Shown: positions 1-7,570 of the stretch, one piece after another | Numbering within the stretch: position 1 is the first letter of the stretch | Layout: every line of letters begins with the position of its first letter | Assembly: GCA_035713725.1 (NCBI GenBank) | Contig: DASTMZ010000064.1 | Location: 1-40,082, forward strand | DNA: 40,082 nt | Source: DASQPR01 sp035713725 | Lineage (GTDB): Bacteria > Actinomycetota > Actinomycetes > Mycobacteriales > Micromonosporaceae | Reading direction: 5' to 3' | Notes under the pieces: generated by a model | What the model was told of the DNA's origin: nothing | Databases searched by the model: none | What the model saw: the letters and a program-made list of their open reading frames with translations, nothing else | Translations under genes and position numbers: made by a program

Positions 1-124
1 TGGCGGTGCCGGCGTGGCGTTCCACCGACAACGAGGGCACGCCGTGGTAGCCGAGCAGCATCGCGGTCGTCAGACCGACCAGGCTGCCGCCCACGATCAG
101 GACAGGGACTTCTTCGTCGGCCAT
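1..124 (-). CDS. FAD-dependent monooxygenase, N-terminal fragment
   Basis: Only the first 41 codons lie inside the window; the rest runs off the left edge. The N-terminus carries a beta strand followed by GGSLVGL and a downstream VERH, which is the dinucleotide-binding Rossmann motif of PHBH-type FAD-dependent aromatic hydroxylases. Such enzymes hydroxylate aromatic or polyketide substrates using NAD(P)H and oxygen. The ATG at 122-124 is preceded after exactly 6 nt by TAGCGT, so the gene is probably transcribed without a leader, which supports this start. Substrate and C-terminal half cannot be judged. Confidence 0.75.
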   Translation of the reverse strand, partial: MADEEVPVLIVGGSLVGLTTAMLLGYHGVPSLSVERHAGTA

Positions 125-130
125 GCCGAG

Positions 131-136
131 ACGCTA
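131..136 (-). promoter_or_regulatory. -10 hexamer TAGCGT of a leaderless gene
   Basis: TAGCGT on the minus strand ends 6 nt before the ATG of the FAD monooxygenase. The TANNNT-N6-start arrangement recurs throughout the window and predicts transcription starting at the A of the start codon. Confidence 0.45.
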
Positions 137-196
137 CCCGCTCGACGCCGAGCGTGGGGAGGTCGGACGGCCCCGATTCCCGACAGCGTCGGGCAC

Positions 197-595
197 CTAG
201 TCGAGCGGCTTCATGAACGACCATAGATGTCCTTCGAGATCGTGGGCGCTGTACACCCGGTAGCCGTACGGCTGGTCTACGGGTTCGTACACGACTGGCG
301 CACCCTCGCTCACCGCATGAAGATGATGGGCGTCGACGTCGTCGACTAGGACTGCCACGTTGGCAGTTGCGGCACCCACCGATCGCGGTGAGGCCAGGCC
401 GGCGGCGCGCTCTTCCTGATGCATCCAGATCACGCCGTCGCCCGCGTAGACCTCGCCATGTGAAACCGTGCCGTGCTCGTTGCGGTCTAGCCGCCCGCGG
501 GTCAGGCCGAAGACTCGGACCAACCATTCCTGGGCCGCCGCGATGTCCACGTAGACGAGCAATGTGATGCGTCGTTGAAGGGTGGTCTCGAGCAT
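197..595 (-). CDS. VOC (glyoxalase-fold) domain protein, likely the C-terminal half of a split MerR-VOC protein
   Basis: This 132-residue reading has a VOC/glyoxalase fold pattern: an N-terminal RRITLLVYVD strand, HGEVYAGDGVIWMH in the middle, and a C-terminal YSAHDLEGHLWSFMKPLD. Such domains often bind small ligands, antibiotics or metals. The ATG at 593-595 has GGAAGG 7 nt upstream and could start a free protein. However, the same frame stays open upstream to about 667 and beyond, and there it encodes QLRSRLASLL...LLVLLEGMTM, which is the normal C-terminal helix of MerR-family regulators. The parsimonious reading is therefore one MerR-VOC fusion of about 266 residues broken by a frameshift near 697-700. 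Function as an independent protein is possible but unproven. Confidence 0.7.
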   Translation of the reverse strand: MLETTLQRRITLLVYVDIAAAQEWLVRVFGLTRGRLDRNEHGTVSHGEVYAGDGVIWMHQEERAAGLASPRSVGAATANVAVLVDDVDAHHLHAVSEGAPVVYEPVDQPYGYRVYSAHDLEGHLWSFMKPLD

Positions 596-597
596 GG

Positions 598-996
598 TCA
601 TTCCTTCCAGGAGGACAAGTAGTTGACTTCCGATTGCGGCGGTGTCGACCGCCTCGGCACTGAGCAATGACGCGAGTCGGCTGCGGAGCTGACCGACCCC
701 TCGAGTTGACGATCAAGGTGCGATAGGTGGGCCGCCAATGCGCTATGGAGGTTCCAGCTGGGATCGTCCAGTGCCCGACCGATCTCGGCGAGCGGCAGGC
801 CGAGGCGACGCAGTAGGCATATCTGGTAGAGCCGGGCAAGATCTGCCGAGTCGTAGAGCCGGTGGCCTGCGTGGGTCCGTTGGGACGGAGTCAGCAGGCC
901 GATCTCTTCGTAGTAGTGAAGGGTGCGAACAGTCAGCCCAGTGGCGGCCGCTAGTTCGCCGACCCGTCTCGACTGTTCGAAGCGTGCGACTTCCAT
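598..996 (-). CDS. MerR-family transcriptional regulator (frameshifted at its C-terminus)
   Basis: Residues 10-75 are a typical MerR winged helix: VGELAAATGLTVRTLHYYEEIGLL, then a GHRLY wing and a helix around LYQICLLRRLGLPLAEI. After the dimerisation helix residue pair LDRQLE (about residue 99) the sequence turns into an atypical Ser/Pro/Arg-rich tail of about 33 residues. At the same point the -1 frame supplies the expected helix and runs into the VOC domain. The break lies at a run of four C (plus strand 697-700); one extra base would restore a single MerR-VOC reading frame. The start ATG is preceded by TATCGT and a 7-nt gap, indicating a leaderless start. Its TGA overlaps an ATG of the VOC frame, so coupled translation of the two halves is also conceivable. 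Confidence 0.8.
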   Translation of the reverse strand: MEVARFEQSRRVGELAAATGLTVRTLHYYEEIGLLTPSQRTHAGHRLYDSADLARLYQICLLRRLGLPLAEIGRALDDPSWNLHSALAAHLSHLDRQLEGSVSSAADSRHCSVPRRSTPPQSEVNYLSSWKE

Positions 997-1003
997 GACG
1001 GGG

Positions 1004-1009
1004 ACGATA
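1004..1009 (-). promoter_or_regulatory. -10 hexamer TATCGT of the MerR gene
   Basis: TATCGT lies 7 nt upstream of the MerR start codon on the minus strand, fitting a leaderless actinobacterial promoter. No clear -35 box is visible. Confidence 0.4.
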
Positions 1010-1168
1010 GGGCCTCACGCTGCGTCAGGTGCCAGGCCAAATCGCTTGAACGCCGAGAGATCGATCGGAGCTGCCTCTTTGACCGAGGTCAGCGCCGGCA
1101 TTACACGGACGTTACCGGCTCGTAGTCCAGTGAGCGGACTGACTCATCCAGCTCACCAGGAGTGCACT

Positions 1169-1702
1169 ATGAGCACGGTTCACCGCCGCGACGCACGGGC
1201 AGCCGCCGCACTGATTGCTTGTGTGGCTGCGACGATTCTGACCGGCTGTTCGTCGTCCCCAGCCCAGTCGACCGCGGCGAACACGTCGACCACTTCGCGC
1301 ACCGCTGGCACCACAGGCAACGCCGCCAGCCAGGCTCATCCGATAGATGTGTGCGCGACCCTTGGTGCCGCGTCCGCCAGCCAGCTCACCGGTCAGCCAA
1401 TTACTACCGCCGACACCATTACCGGACTCATGCCTAACGAGTACGGGTGCGCGTACGGCAACGACGATGACAGCCTGCAAGTAGAGGTAAAGGTCTTCGA
1501 GCACGACGCCGCGTTCACGTACAACACGTTCGCGTCCGGTAGCCCGAACGCCACCACGGTGAGCGGGTTGGGCGACAAAGCGTTCTACGACGGCGATGGC
1601 ACCCTCTACGTCCTGTCCGGCAGCGATCTGATCCAGGTCAACGGATTGGATAGCGCCGACCAATGTGCCGCTCTCGCCCGACCAGTCCTCGCAGCTCTGT
1701 AG
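1169..1702 (+). CDS. Secreted lipoprotein of unknown function (DUF3558-like)
   Basis: The 177-residue product begins with a basic N-terminus and a hydrophobic stretch ending in the lipobox LTGC, with the lipidated Cys at residue 27. A Ser/Thr/Ala-rich linker follows up to about residue 55, then a compact domain with three Cys (in DVCATL, YGCAYG and DQCAAL). That layout resembles the actinobacterial DUF3558-type lipoproteins, but similarity is by pattern only. The start was chosen at 1169 because AGGAG stands 7 nt before it; longer readings upstream lack a signal peptide. It is convergent with the SARP gene, 23 bp apart. Role unknown; location is predicted to be the outer face of the cytoplasmic membrane. 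Confidence 0.8.
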   Translation: MSTVHRRDARAAAALIACVAATILTGCSSSPAQSTAANTSTTSRTAGTTGNAASQAHPIDVCATLGAASASQLTGQPITTADTITGLMPNEYGCAYGNDDDSLQVEVKVFEHDAAFTYNTFASGSPNATTVSGLGDKAFYDGDGTLYVLSGSDLIQVNGLDSADQCAALARPVLAAL

Positions 1703-1725
1703 TCGCGGCTGCCGAAGAACGCAGG

Positions 1726-4710
1726 CTACCGGCGCTCGCGCGCATCCGCTGTCCGCGGTAGCGGGATGCGCGCGAGCATCGCGAGCGCCAGGTCACCGGC
1801 GGCAGCGTCGGCCGGCGGATCCGCGACGCCGACCTCGCGTCGCGCCGCTTCGACCGCCACGCGTAAGGACGGAGCTCCCGGACGATCGCCCTCGGCCCGC
1901 AAGGACGTCGCGGTCGCGAGCAGTTGCCGCAGTGCGTTGCTCTCATCCGCCCCCGCCGCGCGAGCGACGAGGACGGCCGTTTCCAGGCAGTTGGCCAGCG
2001 GGTAGGCGAACGCGAGCCCCCGCGCGGCGCGGACGGCGGAGGCCGCGGCGGATGCGGCCCCGCCGATGTCGCCGAGGTCGAGAAGCGCACGGGCGTAGAG
2101 GGTACGCACCAGCGGCAGCTCCCGCTCGACGCCGAGATCGGTGCCCTCGCGATCGGCGATTCGCGCGTAGTCCGCGGCGGTCGAGGGATCGCCGTCGGCG
2201 TACGCGACGCCAGCCGCCGCCGACAGGAGTAGCACTCGTGTGATCGACCGTGAGCCCTCCGGATGCAGTGCGAGGGCCTCGGCGACGTAGGCTCGCGCTT
2301 CGTCCATAGCGCCGACCTGCCAACACACCATCGCCGCGTTGGGCAGCATCTGAGCCAGCGCCGACGTCGCGTTCCGTGCTCGCGCGTGTGCGATGCAGTC
2401 GGCCGCGTGCCGCGCTGCCTCCGGATCGGCCCGCTCGGCCAGCACCGCGCCGATCCCGAACGCTGCGGATATCCGCTGGTCCGGCAGGTTTGCCCGCTTC
2501 GTGATGTCCAGCGCTTCGCGCAGGTGGCGCAGTGCGCCCGCACCGTCGTTGCGGTCGTCCGCGAGTCCGCCCAGATAGACCAACGCGCCAGCGGTATATG
2601 CCTGGTCGGTGTTGCGCAATTCGACAACGCTGTCCTCGAGGTATCGCGTGGCAGATCCGGCGTCTCCCGCCCAGTAGCTGAGATAGCCGAGCGCAAATTG
2701 GGCGTACCCAATCCACCGCGACGGCCGATCGGTGTCGATCAGACGGGCCAACCAGAACCGGCCCTCGGACACGTCGGTGGCGGCCCAAAAGCGGTGCAGC
2801 CGGAACGCCAGTTCTAGTCCTGCTTCGCGGTCGGCTCGCCCGTCGTGGGCCGCGGCCAGGAACGCTCGCACCGAGGGCAGGACGGCGGTGACATCCTCCC
2901 GGTACGGCGCCGGATGCGCGCGAGCATCGGCAGGCAGCAGGGTGCGCAAAGCAGTGCCTAGTCGCTCGTACGTCGCCACGACCTCGCCGCTGTCCGCGAG
3001 CCTGGCGGCGGCGTACCGCCGGAGGTCGTCATCCTGCTGGTACAGCCACCGCACAGCGGTCCGGTCGACCGTGACCATGCTCTGCGCGGCTAACTCGTGC
3101 AGGATTCGGGCCACCCGGCCCGGCGGTACGCCGTCGTCGCCGACGACATCGCGCACGAGCCGCAACGGTGCCGGACCGTCGAGCACCGCGAGCCGCCGGA
3201 ACACCGCGGCTTCCTGTGAGTCAAGGAGTTCGTGGCTGCGCGCCAGCACGCGGCGCAGTCCGTCGAGGTCACCAACGGAGAGGTCGGCGACGAGGTCGTC
3301 CAACGACACTTCGGCGAGCTGTGCCGCGACCAGCTCGACGGCCAGCGGGACTCCTGCGCAGAGGCGGCACAGGGCCGCGATCAGCGGCTCAGCGCCCGGG
3401 TCGTTCGGCATCTCGCCACCTCGCTCGGTGACGCGCGCCCGTAGCAAGCGCGCCGAGATCTCGCCGGTAGACAACGGGCGGATCTCGTGCACGATTGCGC
3501 CCGGCACGGCGAGCGGCACCCGACTGGTGGCGAGAACCGTCGCCGCGGGGCATGCCGACACGACCGCCGTCACGAGCGCACTGACCCCGTCGACGACCGC
3601 TTCGCAACCGTCCAGGACGAGCAGCGCGCGGCCCAGCGATGCGAGGTGGGTGGTGAACGCGCTGACCGGATCGTTCACGCCGGGCGAGGCACCGGTCGCC
3701 ACCGCCACGGCGGACGCCACCACCTCGTCGTCGGCGGCCGCCCCGAGCGGCACCCACAACCGATCGCCGACGACACTCGCGCGCGTTGCCTCGATGGCCA
3801 ATCGCGACTTGCCTACGCCGCCGCGGCCGGTGACCACCACCAGGCCGGGCCGCTGCAGGTCGGAAACAACGGCGGCGACCTCGTCATCCCGACCGAGGAA
3901 TGCGGTGGTCGGCCGTGGCAGTATCGCCGGGCCGGTCGGAAGGTCGTCCAGCGCCGCGATGTAGGCGTCGACGGTTTCCCGGCTCGGGTCCACGCCGAGT
4001 TCGTCAGCGAGTACTGCTCGGCACCGTTCGAACGCGGCGACCACGCCCGCTCGGTCGCCGGCCCGGTCCAAGGCCCGGATGAGGGTGCGGTGCGCCCGTT
4101 CGTCGAGCGGCGCGACGACGACCGCGGTGCGCGCCGCGTCGGTGGCCGCCCGATGGTCGCCCAGCCCACCCGCGGCGTCCACGACCACCTCCAGCGCGTG
4201 TCGCCGCAGTTCGTCGACGGCGTGCCGGTGCGGAGCAAGCCAATCGCCGTCCTCATCAGGAAGCAGCGCGTCGCCGGACATCGTGGCGACCGGTTGCGCG
4301 GCGGCCAGCGCGGCTTGATGCCGGCCAGTAGACAGCAGTTCGTCGGCCTCACGGAGTCGCGCCCGGGCCACCCGTACGTCGACGGCGATGTCGTCGGCTA
4401 GCGCGTACCCGGCCGGTACGGTCACGACGAGCGCCGGAATACCCACCGTTGTCCCGACCGTACGGAGTTCGTGCACGATGCCGCGTAACGCAGCCGACCA
4501 CGTCGGCGGCGGTATCGGCCAGATGAGTCCGGCTAGCCGCTGCGCGGTAACGGGCGCCTCGGCGAGTGCTAGCGCGGCGATGGCCACCCGCAACCGGCGT
4601 CCGCCGAGTGCCAGGCCGGCCACGGTGCCAGCCGGCCCGGTGACCGCCATCTGGCCACATAGGTCAACCCTCACACACGCCGAGTCTAGAGATTTGGCGG
4701 TGGCGTTCAA
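1726..4710 (-). CDS. SARP/AfsR-type transcriptional regulator with NB-ARC ATPase and TPR-like C-terminus
   Basis: The 994-residue protein begins with a winged-helix DNA-binding region (about 13-105), followed by a bacterial transcriptional activator (BTAD) domain to about 255 ending in the characteristic FERCRAVLADELGVDPSRET. An NB-ARC ATPase follows, with the P-loop GRGGVGKS at 295-302, a Walker-B-like LLVLDGCEAV and an ATSRVPL sensor stretch. The last 400 residues are Ala-rich helical repeats of TPR type. Proteins of this kind activate secondary-metabolite clusters. The TTG start overlaps the PabB stop as TTGA (4707-4710), implying translational coupling. A GTG at 4674 is an alternative that gives the family-like N-terminus MRVDLCGQ. 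No Shine-Dalgarno is visible at either. The gene is the last of the ADH-PTPS-GT4-PabB run, so it most likely regulates this locus. Confidence 0.9.
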   Translation of the reverse strand: MNATAKSLDSACVRVDLCGQMAVTGPAGTVAGLALGGRRLRVAIAALALAEAPVTAQRLAGLIWPIPPPTWSAALRGIVHELRTVGTTVGIPALVVTVPAGYALADDIAVDVRVARARLREADELLSTGRHQAALAAAQPVATMSGDALLPDEDGDWLAPHRHAVDELRRHALEVVVDAAGGLGDHRAATDAARTAVVVAPLDERAHRTLIRALDRAGDRAGVVAAFERCRAVLADELGVDPSRETVDAYIAALDDLPTGPAILPRPTTAFLGRDDEVAAVVSDLQRPGLVVVTGRGGVGKSRLAIEATRASVVGDRLWVPLGAAADDEVVASAVAVATGASPGVNDPVSAFTTHLASLGRALLVLDGCEAVVDGVSALVTAVVSACPAATVLATSRVPLAVPGAIVHEIRPLSTGEISARLLRARVTERGGEMPNDPGAEPLIAALCRLCAGVPLAVELVAAQLAEVSLDDLVADLSVGDLDGLRRVLARSHELLDSQEAAVFRRLAVLDGPAPLRLVRDVVGDDGVPPGRVARILHELAAQSMVTVDRTAVRWLYQQDDDLRRYAAARLADSGEVVATYERLGTALRTLLPADARAHPAPYREDVTAVLPSVRAFLAAAHDGRADREAGLELAFRLHRFWAATDVSEGRFWLARLIDTDRPSRWIGYAQFALGYLSYWAGDAGSATRYLEDSVVELRNTDQAYTAGALVYLGGLADDRNDGAGALRHLREALDITKRANLPDQRISAAFGIGAVLAERADPEAARHAADCIAHARARNATSALAQMLPNAAMVCWQVGAMDEARAYVAEALALHPEGSRSITRVLLLSAAAGVAYADGDPSTAADYARIADREGTDLGVERELPLVRTLYARALLDLGDIGGAASAAASAVRAARGLAFAYPLANCLETAVLVARAAGADESNALRQLLATATSLRAEGDRPGAPSLRVAVEAARREVGVADPPADAAAGDLALAMLARIPLPRTADARERR

Positions 4711-5912
4711 CGAGGCACATCAGTTCGTCGTACCACGGTTGGTCGGTGCAGGATTGTGGTCTTGGCCTCGATCTCGGCATACTCCGCGTCGGCGTCGCTG
4801 TCCCAGGTAATGCCCGACCCCGCACCGTATTCAGCCTGTCCGCGTTCGCGGTCGATCACAGCGGTGCGGATCGCGACGCTGAACTGTGCGCGCAGCGGGC
4901 TGCCGGCCGGCGCGACGAACCCGATCGCGCCGCAGTAGACGCCCCGCGGGACGGCCTCCAACTCACAGATGAGTTTCATTGTCGCGGGTTTTGGTGCGCC
5001 GGTCACCGAACCGCTGGGAAACAACGCATGGATGATGTCGGCGATCCCGGTCTCGGCGCGTGGCTTGGCGGTCACATCCGAGGTCAGTTGCCACACAGTT
5101 TCGTAGCCTTCGGGTCGCAGCAATGCGGGCACTGTCACGCTGCCGACTTCCGCGATCTTTCCAAGGTCGTTGCGGAGCAGGTCGACAATCATGATGTTCT
5201 CAGCGCGTTCCTTTTCGCTGCCGAGCAGATCGGCCAGTCGTTGACGGTCTTCGCTAGGTGTCGGTCCGCGTCTCGCGGTGCCCTTCATCGGCCGGGTCAG
5301 GATCGTGTTGGTGGTCCAGCGAAAGAACAGCTCCGGGCTCGCGCTAGCGATCGTGGCGTACGGCAAGTCGAGGTACGCACCGCAGCGGCACCGTTGAGCC
5401 CGCAGCAGATCGAGATAGAAGTGCCCGGTATCGCCGGCAAATGGCGCCCGGATCCTCGTGGTGAGGTTGCACTGATACGTGTCGCCGTCCGCGATTGCCG
5501 TCTTGACGCGTGCGACAGCGCGCCGGTGCACCTCCTTGGACCACGCGAGTATCCATGGACCGGCGTGGTAGCCCGTCTTCGGGCCGAGAGCCGCTGGTCG
5601 TGTCACAGCTGGTCGTTGTGTCGTGATACCGAACCAGGCCAACGGCATCGTTGGTCCATCGCCGGTCGGTGCGACCACGGCGAGCGACTCGTCAATGCCG
5701 GCGGCGGCCTCGTAAGCAAGGTAGCCGTACGCCCAGGCGCCGCCCTCGGTGGCCGCTTGAACTTCGGCCAGCAATGGCATTACCTCGCTCGGCGTCACTG
5801 CGACGAGCTCACGGCAGGGCGATGCAAACGTGGTCGTCGCACCAACGACCATGTCGTCGAACCGCGCAAACGGCGCCACGGAACGCACCGACAAGTCGGT
5901 CCTCCACTTCAT
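4707..5912 (-). CDS. pabB: Aminodeoxychorismate synthase component I-like (PabB), chorismate-binding enzyme
   Basis: The 401-residue protein has the full chorismate-binding fold: SASPELFFR, RPMKGTARRG, RAENIMIVDLLRNDLGKIAEVGSV (spread over about 35 residues), FPSGSVTGAPK, YCGAIG and YGAGSGITWDS. The Lys in PMKGT (about residue 210) is the active-site Lys of PabB; anthranilate synthases have Ala there. The predicted reaction is chorismate plus ammonia to 4-amino-4-deoxychorismate, the precursor of p-aminobenzoate. No PabA glutaminase or PabC lyase lies in the window. The ATG at 5912 has GGGGA 8 nt upstream; a GTG at 5933 would add 7 residues. It lies downstream of the GT4 gene, separated by a 17-bp tandem repeat, and its stop overlaps the SARP start. 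A folate role is possible, but the neighbours suggest a supply of an aminobenzoate unit to the clustered pathway. Confidence 0.88.
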   Translation of the reverse strand: MKWRTDLSVRSVAPFARFDDMVVGATTTFASPCRELVAVTPSEVMPLLAEVQAATEGGAWAYGYLAYEAAAGIDESLAVVAPTGDGPTMPLAWFGITTQRPAVTRPAALGPKTGYHAGPWILAWSKEVHRRAVARVKTAIADGDTYQCNLTTRIRAPFAGDTGHFYLDLLRAQRCRCGAYLDLPYATIASASPELFFRWTTNTILTRPMKGTARRGPTPSEDRQRLADLLGSEKERAENIMIVDLLRNDLGKIAEVGSVTVPALLRPEGYETVWQLTSDVTAKPRAETGIADIIHALFPSGSVTGAPKPATMKLICELEAVPRGVYCGAIGFVAPAGSPLRAQFSVAIRTAVIDRERGQAEYGAGSGITWDSDADAEYAEIEAKTTILHRPTVVRRTDVPR

Positions 5913-5941
5913 TCGAGCAGTTCCCCGACTCACGTTGCCAT

Positions 5942-6059
5942 GAACGCTAGGGGAGCCGGGACGCTTGGGGAGCGGCGGCGCTTGGGGAGCGGCGACGCTG
6001 GGGGAGCCGCGGGCGTGGGGAGTGGCGGCGCTGGGGGAGCCGCGGGAGCCGCGGCGCTA
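5942..6059 (-). repeat. Tandem array of a 17-bp unit between the GT4 and PabB genes
   Basis: Read on the plus strand, units starting GGGGAG occur at 5950, 5967, 5984, 6001, 6017 and 6034. Most are 17 bp with the pattern GGGGAGCSGCGRCGCTK; the fourth is 16 bp and the last is about 26 bp through an internal duplication. The period is not a multiple of 3. The array ends over the TAG stop codon of the GT4 gene (CTAGGGG). It is the only noncoding gap in that run longer than 30 bp. Confidence 0.8.
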
Positions 6060-7148
6060 GGGGATCGTTGCCTGGGCCGTCGCTTCGACGCTGGCCAACG
6101 CGATCTCCACATCTCGCACCGTCTGGTCCCAGCCGGCAAGCGTGGACCGGCGTCGCAGCACGGCGCCCCGAAGCAGCCGCCGATGCGGCGCGTCGCGCAG
6201 CCACTCGGCGAGAGCCGCGCCAAGCGCGATTGGGTCGTCCGGCGTCACAAGCCGGCCGGGGCACACTCCGTCGGCGGTGCGACCGAGCGCCTCCGGCAAC
6301 CCGCCGACCGCGGCGCCGATAACCGGGATCCCGTGGGCAAGCGCCTCGGTGACGACCATGCCGTACGTCTCCGACCGGGACGGTACGACGAGCAGGTCAG
6401 CGTTGGCGTACGCGCGATCCAGCGTCCTGCCGACCAGCATGCCGGCCAATTGCACACGGTTGCCGATGCCGAGTCGGACGATGCGGTCGCGCAGCCGCTC
6501 GACGAACCTCGGATCGCGATCGAGCGGACCGACGATCGTGCACCGCCAGTCCACTTCGGACAGACGCCCGAGCGCTTCGATCAACAGATCCTGGCCCTTG
6601 TGCGGTGCGACGGCTCCGACGCACAACAGTCGGTCACCGACACCGTCGGAGCCTGCGAGCGGCTCATCGGCGCGGTCGACGCCTGGGCGGGCGACATGGA
6701 CGCGGTCCGGTGGGATTGGGAAACGGGCGATTACCTGCCGTCTGGTCCAGTCGCTGGTGACCACCACGCCGGCGACCGCGCCGAGCACTGCTCGCTCGGA
6801 CTGGCGCGTCGCCGCGCCGTGATGGAGATCGATGGCGGTCGCGAGCGGCATGTGCAGCAACACGATCAGTCGCAGCCGTTGCGCGTGCGGCAGCAACTGC
6901 TCGGCCGCGGCCGAGGCGATCAGGCCGTCGATGAGCACGGTCTCCCCGTCCGGCGTACGCGCGATGATTCGGGCCAGGTCGGCGCGGGCGTCGCGGTGGC
7001 ACGACGGCCACGACCCGGCAACGGTAGCGACACGCACGTCCCATCCGGACGCGGCCAACCCCGCGCAGATGCGCCGGTCGTAGATGTTGCCGCCGCTGGG
7101 ACGGTCCGGATCGTCGAACCCGTCCGGTGCGATCACATGAACGCGCAC
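6057..7148 (-). CDS. Glycosyltransferase family 4
   Basis: The 363-residue protein has the GT-B fold of family 4. The N-terminal half begins MRVHVIAPDGFDDPDRPSGG with a GGN nucleotide-loop region, and residue 99 begins the HMPL segment. The C-terminal half holds GAVAPHKGQDLLIEAL (phosphate-binding Lys184) and the E-x7-E motif with Glu260 in SRSETYG and Glu268 in VTEAL, followed by GIPVIGAAVGGLPE. These retaining enzymes transfer a sugar from a nucleotide donor. The GTG start lies 18 bp after the PTPS-like gene without a strong ribosome-binding site, suggesting read-through translation in an operon. Its acceptor is probably the heterocyclic product of the cluster, by context only. Confidence 0.9.
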   Translation of the reverse strand: MRVHVIAPDGFDDPDRPSGGNIYDRRICAGLAASGWDVRVATVAGSWPSCHRDARADLARIIARTPDGETVLIDGLIASAAAEQLLPHAQRLRLIVLLHMPLATAIDLHHGAATRQSERAVLGAVAGVVVTSDWTRRQVIARFPIPPDRVHVARPGVDRADEPLAGSDGVGDRLLCVGAVAPHKGQDLLIEALGRLSEVDWRCTIVGPLDRDPRFVERLRDRIVRLGIGNRVQLAGMLVGRTLDRAYANADLLVVPSRSETYGMVVTEALAHGIPVIGAAVGGLPEALGRTADGVCPGRLVTPDDPIALGAALAEWLRDAPHRRLLRGAVLRRRSTLAGWDQTVRDVEIALASVEATAQATIP

Positions 7149-7166
7149 GTTAGGCGTACCAGCCGT

Positions 7167-7565
7167 TCAGACGGCTCGTTCGTACGTGGCCCAGGCCACG
7201 TGCGACTCGTGCAGGGTCACCGCCACACCGGCCAAGCCGGTCGCCGCCGCGCCGAGGTCGCCGGCCGCGACGCGGGCGACGAGGCGGTCGGCGACGAGGC
7301 GGGCCAGATTCTCCGTCGTCGTGTTCATCTCCTTCAGTGCCGGCTCGTCGTCGAGATTCCGCAACGTCAGCTCGCCGAGGATGGCGCGCAGCGCGGCGGT
7401 GGCGCGTTCGATATCCACCACGATCCCATCGTCGTCCACGTCCTCGCGGCGAAACGTCGCATCGACGACATACGTCGCGCCGTGGAGTCGCTGGGCCGGA
7501 CCGAATGCCTCACCCTGCAGGCTGTGCGCGACCATCATGTGGTCGCGCACCGTCACGCTGAACAT
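7167..7565 (-). CDS. 6-pyruvoyl-tetrahydropterin synthase/QueD homologue with altered active site
   Basis: The 132-residue protein is a single T-fold subunit matching the PTPS/QueD family: RDHMMVAHSL near the N-terminus, RLHGATYVVDATF, IVVDIERATAALRAIL, LDDEPALKEMNTTTENLA and a C-terminal HESHVAWA with the pterin-binding Glu. Canonical enzymes read C-x3-HGH; here the Cys position is Ala24 and the second metal His is Ala30 (HGATY), so the catalytic Cys and one zinc ligand are missing. As I recall, the Streptomyces homologue SCO6650 was crystallised and also lacks the zinc and catalytic residues while keeping the pterin pocket. The start ATG at 7565 was chosen because the family begins MFSVTVRDHM; a GTG at 7574 overlapping the ADH stop as GTGA is equally possible. 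It probably binds a pterin-like intermediate. Confidence 0.88.
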   Translation of the reverse strand: MFSVTVRDHMMVAHSLQGEAFGPAQRLHGATYVVDATFRREDVDDDGIVVDIERATAALRAILGELTLRNLDDEPALKEMNTTTENLARLVADRLVARVAAGDLGAAATGLAGVAVTLHESHVAWATYERAV

Positions 7566-7570
7566 CCCAC

